From: an uncultured Opitutia bacterium | Lineage (GTDB): Bacteria > Verrucomicrobiota > Verrucomicrobiia > Opitutales > Opitutaceae | Direction of reading: 5' to 3' | NCBI GenBank assembly: GCA_903825285.1 | Contig: CAIJZY010000010.1 | Span: forward strand, 62,001 to 126,000 | DNA length: 64,000 nt | Shown here: positions 28,434-36,449 of the stretch, piece after piece | Layout: every line of letters starts with the position of its first letter | Position numbering within the stretch: position 1 is the first letter of the stretch | Translations under genes and position numbers: made by a program | The notes under the pieces: generated by a model | The model's database searches: none | What the model was told of the DNA's origin: nothing | Seen by the model: only the letters and a program-made list of their open reading frames with translations

Positions 28434-29231
28434 TTAAAACCCGAAACCGATCCGGGCCACGCGGTCGGCGGCGCGGCGGTTGCCCTCCTCGAGGTCCGTG
28501 ATGGTGAGGTCCGCGCGCAGGAGGGTCTTTTCGTTCTTCACGCCGTAGTGCCAGTCGGCCATCGCGATCGCGCGGCTGAGCAGGCGAGCGAGCTCGCGGT
28601 GCAGGGGATCCGCGCAGGCCGACGGGGCAAGCTGCCACAGCACGGCGTCGCAGATGACCGGGGCGAAACCCCATTTGACGAGTGCCACCTGGCCGGCCTC
28701 GGCGAAGGACACGCCCAGCCGGAGCCGCTCCAAACGGGCCTGCATCGCGAGCTCGCGCTCGTGGATCGTCAGGGTGCCGACCGGAAACGCGCTGCAGAGC
28801 ACCCAGATCCCGACGAGGTGCATGATGCCAGCCGTGTAGGCGAACGGGTCGCCGTCGGCCAGCTCCTCGCAGACATACGCCGTGTGCAGCGAGCGCTCCC
28901 AGAAGTGTCCGGCCGTGTCCGCGTAAAGATGGGCCGGGTACTTGCGGAGGTCCGTCAGCATCACGATCTGCACGAGGCGCGAGACCTCCTGGAGGCCCAG
29001 CCGCAGCACCGCGTCGCGGATGTCGGCCGTGGGCTCGCCGCGGGCGTAGTACGGGCTGTTGCACGCGGCGACGACCCGGGCGGTGAGCGCCGCGTCGGCG
29101 TGGAACAGCTCGGCGAGCTCGCCGATCTGGGCCTGCGGCCGCCGGAGCGCGGTGACCAGGCGCGCGAGGACCCGCGGCCCGCTCGGCAGCTTTTCGACGT
29201 CGAGGAGTGTGGCGATTTCCTGCGGGGACAT
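28434..29231 (-). CDS. HDOD-domain signalling protein
   Basis: The product has 265 residues from the ATG at 29231. The HDOD domain spans about 15-215: LPSGPRVLARLVTALR, DAALTARVVAACNSPYYARG, DIRDAVLRLGLQEVSRLVQI, then AYTAGIMHLVGIWVLCSAFP. The catalytic His-Asp pair of HD phosphodiesterases is not conserved, as usual for HDOD. Such proteins work as regulators in c-di-GMP, motility and stress signalling. No output domain is fused. The convergent chrA and the upstream AsmA-like gene give no clear partner. Confidence 0.85.
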   Translation of the reverse strand: MSPQEIATLLDVEKLPSGPRVLARLVTALRRPQAQIGELAELFHADAALTARVVAACNSPYYARGEPTADIRDAVLRLGLQEVSRLVQIVMLTDLRKYPAHLYADTAGHFWERSLHTAYVCEELADGDPFAYTAGIMHLVGIWVLCSAFPVGTLTIHERELAMQARLERLRLGVSFAEAGQVALVKWGFAPVICDAVLWQLAPSACADPLHRELARLLSRAIAMADWHYGVKNEKTLLRADLTITDLEEGNRRAADRVARIGFGF

Positions 29232-29287
29232 GGTTGGCTCCCCCTCATCGACACACCCGGCCGTGCGCTGAAGCGCCGTCGGCCGCC

Positions 29288-32287
29288 CTATTTCGCGGCG
29301 GCGGGCGGATGCAGCATGGCCTGCACGAGCTGGTCGTGCCACGCGGTCCCGTCCACCTGCCGCAGGCTGCCGCCAAAATGGATCGGCTGGCTGAACTCCG
29401 TGTAGCCGAGCGCATCCTTGCGCGGGGACAGCAGGCCGGTGGGCTTCAGCTGCTCGACGAGCTTGCCGCGCACGGCGAGCTTGAGCTCGAGCTGCAGCGG
29501 CTGCGCGCTGAGGGCCACACCGGGCTTGGCCGCGATCAAGCCGGTGCCGGTGATCCGCTCGTCCGGCGCGGTCAGCGCGATGTCGGCGAGGCGGATGCGG
29601 CCGTCGCCTTCGCGGACGGCGGTGATCGTCAGCTGGTCGTAGCCAATCTCGCCGATCACGCTCGTGAAATTCAGGACCGCGTCCACGCCCTTGCCGAGAT
29701 GCTTCTCGGCGCCGATCGGGCCCTTGACGCCGAACAGATGGCCCACGGCGGAGCCGACGGTGCCGAGGGAATCCTTCATCGCCGAGGGCTTCTCCTCCGG
29801 GATCGCATCCGCCACCTCGGTGCGCAGCAGGCGAAGGATGCCCGTGGTGCTGGTGAGCTGGACCGACACGCGGGCGCGCGCCACGAGGTCCGTCAGCGTG
29901 AGGCCTTCGCCCGTGAACGTGCCGGTCGCGGTCCCCTTGCCCTCCAGCGTCGCCTCCGCGCCGGCCTCGGCCGACGGCAGCAGCGGCGCCAGGTCGATGT
30001 CGTCGTACGAGGCTTTCGCCTCGAGGTGATACGGCACCTTGGCTGCCGCATCGAAGGTGACCTGCCCCTCCGCCTGCAGGGGATGATGACGCGGCAGTCC
30101 GCCGCGACCGTGCGCGAGGTGGAGCGAGCCGTGGTCGAACTCCAGCGTGCCGCCCACGTCGTTATATATCTTGTCGCCCACCTTCACCTGGTCGAACGCC
30201 ACCATCAGGGCGCCAACGGCGTGGCCCCAGAACGGCAGGCGATCCGCGGTGGGCCGGGCCGTTCCATCGGACACCGCGCCGGCCTGCAGCAGGCTGGAAA
30301 GTCCCATCGCCGCCGCGCCCGGGGCCGCGAGCTGGCGCAGGTGGTCCAGCGTGATCGTCTCGCCTGTCACCCGGACATTGATCCGGTTATCCACCGGGTC
30401 CTCGACCCAGGTGCCCTCGATCGTCAGCTCGGACGTCTCCTTGCCGGTGGCCAGTTTCACGGGCGCCGCAAAATTCATCATCCCGCCGGCGTCGATGTCA
30501 CCATGCACGCTGGCCGTGCAGGTGTGCAGCGGATCGTGCCCGGCCAGCGCCAGCTTCAGCTCGAACTGCGTCGGTGACCCCACGCTCGCGGTGATTTCAC
30601 CCTTGGCCGAGCGCGCGGTGAAACCGGCGAGGGCCGGCAGCGCCGCGCGGGTCGCCAGGGCATCCACGTCGCACGCCCACTGCGCGGAGATCGCGACCGG
30701 CTGGTCGGACCCGGCGTGACGCGTCAATTTTCCATCCACGGACGCAAGCCGACGTCCGCCGGCGGTGATCAGCAGCGGGTGCATCTGCACCTGCCAGCCG
30801 TCCGGACCGTAGCCGGCGAGGCCCGTGAAGGTCAGGTCGAGATTCTGCACCCAGGTCCGGCCCGCGCGCTGCACGGCCACGCCAGTCGCGGTGAAGGGCG
30901 CCTTGGGCCGCACCTCATAGGCGCCGTTCGCGAGGCGGATCGTGAAATCGCCCCCACCCTCGCCGCCCGACAGTGCGAGCGACGTGTTCGGGAGCCGGAG
31001 CCACGCCATCGGAAATCCGCGGATCGAGCCATCAAGCCAGTCCTTGCCCGGATCGGCCGGCTTTAGTTCACCTGTCGGACCGTCGTACGTGAAGCGCTGC
31101 AGCGCATGGGCCGCGGCGGAGATCCGGCCGGACGCCAAGGTAAAATCCAGCGTGTCGACCTGCAGGGATTGGCCGCTGTGCACCCCGTCGAAGCGCGTGA
31201 CAAAGGTGACCGCTCCCAATTGGGCGAGCGAGGGATCGATGGTGCCAAGCTGGTCAACCGACCCCTCGAGCCGTCCGGTGGCATGCGTGCGATTGAAGGC
31301 CGGGTCGGCCTCGAAGCTGCCCGCGCCGGCGGCGACGACGGCGGGCAGCTCGTGGTCCGGCTGCAGCAGCGCGAGGTCGGCGGAACGCAGGTCGAGCTTC
31401 CAGTCGCCGGCCAGCGTTGCCGCCGCGGCGGCGTGGCGCGCGTGCACGCTCAGGACGTGCCGGCCGGTCCGGTCCACCTCAAGGGCGTAAGTCTCGCCCT
31501 CCGCCTCGCGCGCGGCGGCGAGGCTCACCGTCATGACCAGGCCCACCGGCAGCGTCCCGCCCAGGCCGCTCAGGTCCGCGACCAGCGAAAGGTGATCGAG
31601 CGCGCGCGGCGAGGCGGCGCCGGCGACCAATCGGCCATGGGCGGCGACCGTGTTGGCGGGAAACCACGGGTCCACGACGACCGCGTCGCAGGTGAAATTG
31701 CCCTCGTGCCCCGCGGCCAGGCCGCCGCCCTTGAGCGTGACATGAATCCGGGTCGGCGCCTTGTCGGCCGCGGCGACCAGGATGTCGCCCTCGAGGTCCA
31801 CGTTATCCAGCGTGACGTCGCCCGGCAGCTCGGGACCGCGCACGAGCCCGTGCAGGAGCCGGGCGGCCTGGGCGGCGACCTGCACCCAGGCGGCCGGCGT
31901 GGCGCCGGACGCGTGCGGGGTTTCCACGACCACCTTGGCGCCGGCGGTGGGTTCCCACGGATGGCTCAGGTCGAGGGTCCAGCCCTTCGCCACGAGGCTC
32001 CGCACCTGGAATTTGTGATCCCGCCAGGCGACCGGGACCGGCAGGCCGGCCTTCAGGGTCGGCAACGTGAGGATGGCACCGCCGGATTCACCGCGGAGAT
32101 CCTCAAGTTCGACCGAGTCGAGTCCCGCGGACAGCGACCCCACGGTGCCGTGGAAGCCCGGGATGCGGTCCAGCAATGACTGGGCGTACCAGGTCTGCAC
32201 GGCCGGCGTGTAGGCCAGGGACAGGAGCAGGAGGAGGAGCGCGGCGAACGCGCCGAGGCATTTCAGGAGGGTTCGGAGGAATCTCAC
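29288..32287 (-). CDS. Large AsmA/YdbH-like envelope protein
   Basis: The product has 999 residues. A single N-terminal anchor (about 7-27, LLKCLGAFAALLLLLLSLAY) is followed by a very long, beta-rich periplasmic region with repeated short strands such as GSLSAGLDSVELEDLRGES and VKVGDKIYNDVGGTLEFDHG. The C-terminal third (TGTFTGEGLTLTDLVARARV; TAPDERITGTGLIAAKPGV) resembles the AsmA-like repeats of bridge-type lipid-transport proteins (AsmA, TamB, YdbH, DUF748). I infer a role in lipid or outer-membrane protein traffic between membranes. The next gene on the same strand starts 57 nt after its stop. Confidence 0.75.
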   Translation of the reverse strand: MRFLRTLLKCLGAFAALLLLLLSLAYTPAVQTWYAQSLLDRIPGFHGTVGSLSAGLDSVELEDLRGESGGAILTLPTLKAGLPVPVAWRDHKFQVRSLVAKGWTLDLSHPWEPTAGAKVVVETPHASGATPAAWVQVAAQAARLLHGLVRGPELPGDVTLDNVDLEGDILVAAADKAPTRIHVTLKGGGLAAGHEGNFTCDAVVVDPWFPANTVAAHGRLVAGAASPRALDHLSLVADLSGLGGTLPVGLVMTVSLAAAREAEGETYALEVDRTGRHVLSVHARHAAAAATLAGDWKLDLRSADLALLQPDHELPAVVAAGAGSFEADPAFNRTHATGRLEGSVDQLGTIDPSLAQLGAVTFVTRFDGVHSGQSLQVDTLDFTLASGRISAAAHALQRFTYDGPTGELKPADPGKDWLDGSIRGFPMAWLRLPNTSLALSGGEGGGDFTIRLANGAYEVRPKAPFTATGVAVQRAGRTWVQNLDLTFTGLAGYGPDGWQVQMHPLLITAGGRRLASVDGKLTRHAGSDQPVAISAQWACDVDALATRAALPALAGFTARSAKGEITASVGSPTQFELKLALAGHDPLHTCTASVHGDIDAGGMMNFAAPVKLATGKETSELTIEGTWVEDPVDNRINVRVTGETITLDHLRQLAAPGAAAMGLSSLLQAGAVSDGTARPTADRLPFWGHAVGALMVAFDQVKVGDKIYNDVGGTLEFDHGSLHLAHGRGGLPRHHPLQAEGQVTFDAAAKVPYHLEAKASYDDIDLAPLLPSAEAGAEATLEGKGTATGTFTGEGLTLTDLVARARVSVQLTSTTGILRLLRTEVADAIPEEKPSAMKDSLGTVGSAVGHLFGVKGPIGAEKHLGKGVDAVLNFTSVIGEIGYDQLTITAVREGDGRIRLADIALTAPDERITGTGLIAAKPGVALSAQPLQLELKLAVRGKLVEQLKPTGLLSPRKDALGYTEFSQPIHFGGSLRQVDGTAWHDQLVQAMLHPPAAAK

Positions 32288-32592
32288 TGGAGGGAGCGAG
32301 GATCAGACCGCAAGTCGGCTGCGGAGTGTCATCGAATTGAAAGGGACCGGGGGTGTCAGCCTCCAAACCATCGCTTGCGCCCGGTCGTTGGAAAATGGAG
32401 CCGCGGCGCCCTCGCCGCGCCCGGCCATCATTTCACCGCAAAGGCCGCGAAGAGCGCGAAGGGGCTGGCTGTTTTTACCACGAAGGGCACGAAGCACGCG
32501 AAGAGGAGGCGGGCTGACGCGGTTTTAATCGCTGGATTCAGTCCAAGCCCGCGAGGCCTTCGTGCGCTTCGTGTTCTTCGTGGTGAAACGGA
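32288..32592. repeat. CACGAA-family repeat, copy G, with GC-rich arm
   Basis: A single arm of the GGAGCCGCGGCGCCCTCGCC element sits at 32396-32421. After it, TTCACCGCAAAGGCCGCGAA (32432) and TTACCACGAAGGGCACGAAG (about 32476) form left arms, and CTTCGTGCGCTTCGTGTTCT with the adjacent TCGTGGTGAAA (to 32587) the right arm. The rest of the gap, from 32288, should hold the promoter of the AsmA-like gene. No gene is visible. Confidence 0.75.
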
Positions 32593-33805
32593 CTAAGTTG
32601 CTCGCGCGCGAATCCGGTTGAAGAGCCGACGCAGCGCCATCGCGTACCCGGTGTAAACGAGCAGGCACCCACCCAAACTGGCGAAGCCGGCGATGATCTG
32701 TCCGGCCAGGCCAAAGGCATCCCCACTGTGCGACAGGCGCACCCACCGCCGAGTCCGCCATCCGGGACCCAGGTCGGCATAGGAGTCCTTCGCCCGAAGC
32801 TCACCGGTCGCATGATCCCGGGTCACGTTCGTGACGGCAAAGACCGGCCAGGGATGAGGCATGGCCACGGCCGCGTAGAGTGCCTGCGGATTCAGCAGGC
32901 CCCGCTCGCCGGATTTCGCGGGGGCAATCGCGGGTTGGAAGGAAAAGGACATCTGCCTCCAATCCTGGTAATTCTTCTCCACCTGCGCCATGAAATCCTC
33001 CAGCGACGGAGCGTCGGCGGGAGGTGCGACCGGTTTTGGCGCAGGCCTGGCCGCCTGGTTGGCCGCCGGCGGGTTCGGGAGCGGCTCCCCCGCCAAGCGG
33101 AACATCAGGCGATTAACCGGTCCGGAGGAAAGGACCACGCCGGTGGCCGTCAAAACGAACAGGATGGGCAGCAGCCAGATCGCGACCACGTTGTGCCAGT
33201 TCCAATCCCGGGCGCGTCCTCGCGCGCCTGAGACAAACCAGATCGTCGGCCGCACCGCGCTCCAACTCCACGTCCGCGGCCACCAGAGATAGAGGCCGCT
33301 TAGGGTGAGGAACAGAAAGACCACATTCGCCGATGCCGAGAAGCCCTCGCCGAGCGGGGGCTTGGCATGGAGTCGGCGGATCGCCAAATAGAATGCGTCC
33401 AGCCGGGGCGCCGTATCCTGGCGCATCTCACCGGTGTACGGGTTCACGCACCAGTTCTTGCGATCCGCGGTGGTCAGGGTGATCGCGTCGCCGGGATCCT
33501 TTGAGACGGTGAGGCCGGTGATGGCGACCGCCGGCTGGCTCCGGGAGGCCGTCGCCAAGGCCTCGTGAAAGGTGAGCCGCGCGGGCCGGCTGGCTCCGGG
33601 AGGCCGTCGCCAAGGCCTCGTGAAAGGTGAGCCGCGCGGTCGAGGCTGCGGGCGCGCCCGGGCGACGGACGTCCCGTTCCGCCCAATCCAACACCTGATC
33701 GTGAGAGGCCAGTACGGCGCCGCTGAAGCAGAAGATCAGGATGGGCACGCCAGCCAGCACTGCGGCGGACAGATGGAACCAGAAGATCACACTGCGGAAC
33801 CGCAT
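32593..33805 (-). pseudogene. PepSY-associated membrane protein, frameshifted by a 55-bp tandem duplication
   Basis: The 5' frame (from ATG 33805) encodes MRFRSVIFWFHLSAAVLAGV, a typical PepSY_TM start (iron-uptake-associated reductase-like family). It runs through LTFHEALATASRSQPA and then loses the frame. The 3' frame (to 32593) continues with ATASRSQPAVAITGLTVSKD, three more membrane segments (FLFLTLSGLYLWWPRTWSW and others) and LVYTGYAMALRRL. Removing one copy of the 55-bp repeat at 33530-33639 restores one continuous frame of about 385 residues. As it stands the product is split. The duplication is exact, so reversion by slippage or recombination is possible. Confidence 0.85.
33530..33639. 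repeat. Exact 55-bp tandem duplication
   Basis: Two adjacent copies (33530-33584 and 33585-33639) read GCCGGCTGGCTCCGGGAGGC and onward through GTGAGCCGCGCGG, with no internal mismatch. The length is 3n+1, so the copy shifts the reading frame of the PepSY gene. This has the look of a recent event. Confidence 0.92.
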
Positions 33806-34066
33806 CGGCGTGAAATCAGTTCGAAAGGTGATCCTCGGTAAAGGTCAAAGTCGGGGAGCGGAATCCAACATGCTCGACTGGCCTTCGCGCGGATCACGGC
33901 AAGTTGCCAGTGGTCGGGAACGAGGACGATTGAGCCAATACATTTGCTGCGAGTGGCCTCCAGGTAACGCGCCTACCACTCCGCGACCGGCATCAGGGAG
34001 GTCCTCGTCACGACTTCGACAGGTCGTCAGCTAACTCTTCCAGCGACGACGACGCCCGGGGGAATG
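33806..34066. other. Intergenic stretch without a recognisable gene
   Basis: The base composition drops toward the right end. I see no convincing ORF, RNA gene or hairpin repeat in it. It should hold the promoter of the PepSY gene on its left side. The operator-like palindrome of the next gene begins immediately to its right. Confidence 0.4.
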
Positions 34067-34067
34067 A

Positions 34068-34130
34068 TTATCGAAAAACAATAAATTTAGGTCTTGCGTT
34101 TATCAATACTGTTTTATTGTTTATCGATAT
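34068..34130 (+). promoter_or_regulatory. Operator-like inverted repeat upstream of the DUF2975/HTH pair
   Basis: TTATCGAAAAACAATAAA (34068-34085) and TTTATTGTTTATCGATAT (34113-34130) are reverse complements at 16 of 18 positions. A third, partial half-site GTTTATCAATA lies between them (about 34099-34109). The second arm ends 10 nt before the start codon of the DUF2975 gene. The AT-rich arms could also contain the promoter. The small HTH protein encoded two genes on is the obvious candidate to bind here; that is inference. Confidence 0.6.
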
Positions 34131-34140
34131 TGCTCACATC

Positions 34141-34953
34141 ATGAAAAAGCCCACGTTCACCCTTCTCAAATTCCTCTCTGTTACTTTCCGTGCCACCGCG
34201 TTCCTTGTTGGGATCGGCATCATTGGCACTTTGGTCATGTTCCCATATGCGACGCGCATGGTCGAACATCGCGCGGTAAACCTTGGGCTATTTGTTGTCG
34301 ATGGAGCGCCCGCCTTCAGCTTCACGCATGGTTCGTCAGGATTCTCGTGGAGCACGATGGATCATCAAGGTCCTGCCCTGCAACCTGGCCTTAGGTACCC
34401 CGCCGAGCTCCTCTCCGGTTCGCCGCTGGGTAGAATCACCTTTGGGCGATTCAGCCTCCGGAACAACGACGGCGCCCGGCAGATTGAGATGGCAAAAAAA
34501 GATGGATCCGTCGCCGTGATGGACGCCCTCGAAGGGTCGTTCACATTCGCCGGCACGACAAACGCATCCGAGATCCTCGCCCCTGTGAAGTGGCCTTTCA
34601 TTGTCAGCATCCTCTGCACCGGTGTGTTCACCATCGCCGTCTTGGAGCTCCTTAGCCGCATGTTCGACCGAGTTCAGTCGGGTGAAGTCTTCACCCAGAC
34701 AACCGTTCGGTATGCACAGGTCATCGGCATCCTGTTCATCGCCTCGAGTCTGCTCAAGGGCTTCACGGCGGCCTGGCTAAAACATGCGATGGCCGTCGTC
34801 GTGATGCAGCAAGTGGCCCCAGGAGCCCTCTATCTCGATTCGTCCGCCAGAGGAGACTCATCGGGCCTGGTGACCGGCCTGGTGATTCTGGCGCTGGCCG
34901 AGGTATTCCGGCACGGCCTCAAGCTGAAGGAGGAGAACGCACTCACCATTTAA
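34141..34953 (+). CDS. DUF2975-family membrane protein
   Basis: The product has 270 residues from the ATG at 34141; the in-frame TTG at 34117 lies in the operator arm and is rejected. Four membrane segments are visible: FRATAFLVGIGIIGTLVMFP near the start, WPFIVSILCTGVFTIAVLEL, YAQVIGILFIASSLLKGFTA and GLVTGLVILALAEVFRHGL. The last segments with FDRVQSGEVFT before them are the DUF2975 signature (RxxxGEPF in many members). The gene is followed 15 nt later by a small Cro-like HTH gene. This two-gene cassette is widespread. Its function is unknown, but it looks like a membrane-coupled regulator. Confidence 0.85.
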   Translation: MKKPTFTLLKFLSVTFRATAFLVGIGIIGTLVMFPYATRMVEHRAVNLGLFVVDGAPAFSFTHGSSGFSWSTMDHQGPALQPGLRYPAELLSGSPLGRITFGRFSLRNNDGARQIEMAKKDGSVAVMDALEGSFTFAGTTNASEILAPVKWPFIVSILCTGVFTIAVLELLSRMFDRVQSGEVFTQTTVRYAQVIGILFIASSLLKGFTAAWLKHAMAVVVMQQVAPGALYLDSSARGDSSGLVTGLVILALAEVFRHGLKLKEENALTI

Positions 34954-34968
34954 CGGGAGAACCATTCC

Positions 34969-35178
34969 ATGCCGATCCAAGTAAATCTCGACCGCCAAAT
35001 GTTCGAAAAGAAGGTGAGCCTGACCGAACTTGCGGGTCGGGTCGACCTCACCCTCGCCAATCTCTCGATTCTGAAAACCAACAAGGCCCGCGCGATTCGC
35101 TTCAGCACGCTAGAGGCACTATGCCGGGAGTTGAAATGCCAGCCCGGCGACCTGCTGGAATACGTCGATTCTCCTTAG
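34969..35178 (+). CDS. Small Cro/XRE-type HTH regulator (YozG-like)
   Basis: The product has 69 residues, one helix-turn-helix domain. SLTELAGRVDLTLANLSILK is the HTH and the C-terminal FSTLEALCRELKCQPGDLLE is the standard ending of this family. It follows the DUF2975 gene by 15 nt and is probably co-transcribed. It likely binds the palindrome at 34068-34130 and controls its own operon, perhaps in response to the membrane partner. Confidence 0.9.
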   Translation: MPIQVNLDRQMFEKKVSLTELAGRVDLTLANLSILKTNKARAIRFSTLEALCRELKCQPGDLLEYVDSP

Positions 35179-35198
35179 CGCATACGCTTCGCGCCATT

Positions 35199-35339
35199 CT
35201 ATCTGAAAACATTCCAAGGTGCCGGGTAATCCACCAGTCCCGATACATTATCCAAGATTCCGGCTTCGAGTTCCAAAACCATATCATAGTCGGATAGGAA
35301 AATCGTCTGAAGCCGCGTGCGGCTGGAGATTTTGTCCAT
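35199..35339 (-). CDS. Possible 46-residue ORF directly after the GNAT gene
   Basis: The frame starts with an ATG immediately after the TAA stop of the GNAT gene (TAAATG), a layout that favours translational coupling. The peptide begins MDKISSRTRLQTIFLSDYD and continues with MVLELEAGILDNVSGLVDY. The composition is acidic and looks protein-like, and base use matches the GNAT gene. No family is recognised. It could also be a chance frame, or the decayed end of an older, longer gene. Confidence 0.4.
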   Translation of the reverse strand: MDKISSRTRLQTIFLSDYDMVLELEAGILDNVSGLVDYPAPWNVFR

Positions 35340-35981
35340 TTATCTCCCAGTCTCATGCGAACCCAGAGAAAGTTTCGCCCGTAAGCCCTTTTTAATCTCC
35401 GGCCATTCTGACTGCACAATGGAATAATAGGCGGAGTGCCGGACGGTCCCATCGACACTGAGCATGTCTGCTCTTCGCACGCCCTCGAATTTTGCCCCGA
35501 GGCGCAGAATCGCATTCCTTGACCGGACATTCCTCTCGTCGGTCCGGAGTGAAACTCGCTCCACGTTCCATTTTTCAAAGGCGAATTCTAATAGAAGGAA
35601 TTTTGCCTCCGTATTGCACCCGGTCCGCTGGGCCGAAGCCGCGAGCCACGTGTAACCGATCTCAACCACGTCCGGACCGGGCCGCGGTGGTTGCCCAAGC
35701 CTGGACCAATATTTGAACTCCGCATAGCTGCTCGTCCCAACGACGCGATCGCGCCAGATGATCGCGTAGGGAAATCGCTCGCCGTCCGTCTTTTGTTTCA
35801 AGGCTCGCTGCACGTATTCACGCGCTCTCTCCTCTCCCTGCGGAACCGGACTGAATTTATAAGTTTCACGGTTCTCCGACGCAGCCTGTGCGAGCATCGG
35901 CGCATCACTCGGTTCGAGCGAGCGCAGTGTCACTTCGTTGCCCTTGAGCAGGACCGGGAAGTCTTGGCCTATCGGAACCAT
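35340..35981 (-). CDS. GNAT-family N-acetyltransferase (RimJ/RimL-like)
   Basis: The product has 213 residues. GNEVTLRSLEPSDAPMLAQA is the usual first strand and helix. GTSSYAEFKYW and VEIGYTWLAASAQRTGCNTE lead to the acetyl-CoA loop, which reads AQRTGCNTEAK in place of the common QRxGxGxE. The end has NVRSRNAILRLGAKFEGVRR, the classic C-terminal motif. The substrate (an amino group of a protein or small molecule) is not predictable. The region is less GC-rich than the rest of the window, which hints at transfer. Confidence 0.85.
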   Translation of the reverse strand: MVPIGQDFPVLLKGNEVTLRSLEPSDAPMLAQAASENRETYKFSPVPQGEERAREYVQRALKQKTDGERFPYAIIWRDRVVGTSSYAEFKYWSRLGQPPRPGPDVVEIGYTWLAASAQRTGCNTEAKFLLLEFAFEKWNVERVSLRTDERNVRSRNAILRLGAKFEGVRRADMLSVDGTVRHSAYYSIVQSEWPEIKKGLRAKLSLGSHETGR

Positions 35982-36236
35982 GAGTTGCTACCCATATCGC
36001 CAATTGAACCTACAACAAGCGCTGCGTTATCGGCGCTGCTGGACTCACCTTCAGTCGGAAGTGGCGTGAGCGTGGCTGCTGGTCGGTTTCGCTGCTAATA
36101 GTCCAGCGGGATCCAACGCGGGCAGCCCTCTTCGCCAAGGCTTCGGAGGGCATCCTTCGCTGCGACGCTGCGCAGTCTGCAGTGTCCCCAGTTTGAGAAG
36201 GATGGCCGTGCCATCCGAAGCTCGCAGAGCGAAGGA
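35982..36236. other. Intergenic region with GAAGGATGG repeats
   Basis: Segments GGCTTCGGAGGGCATCCTTC (about 36139) and CGAAGCTCGCAGAGCGAAGG (about 36217) are mutually inverted in part, and GAAGGATGG occurs twice. No gene is visible. The far right end overlaps the encoded CCA of the tRNA. Confidence 0.45.
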
Positions 36237-36313
36237 TGGTGGACGCTACTGGACTCGAACCAGTGACCCCTAGTGTGTGATACTAGTGCTCTAACCAACT
36301 GAGCTAAGCGTCC
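36237..36313 (-). tRNA. tRNA-Val (anticodon CAC)
   Basis: On the minus strand the acceptor stem GGACGCT pairs with AGCGTCC. The D-arm has TAGCTCAGTTGGTTAGAGCA. The anticodon stem CTAGT / ACTAG encloses ATCACAC, giving anticodon CAC. The T-arm reads CTGGTTCGAGTCCAG. CCA is encoded (36237-36239). Confidence 0.97.
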
Positions 36314-36449
36314 GGTCAGGGGGCGAAAACGTGAACATGCCTGCCGGGCGAATCAACCACGATTTCTCGGCTTCGCTCCGGCAGGCACCACAAGAAACGG
36401 CCGGTTATTCAGGTTGCTGACCCCGCGCCGGGGCTTGCAGTGTAACAAG

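Noticed and set aside
35102-35578. A 158-codon minus-strand frame overlapping the GNAT gene
   Set aside because: It runs in another frame over the GNAT C-terminus and has no recognisable features. The small frame right after the GNAT stop is more plausible.
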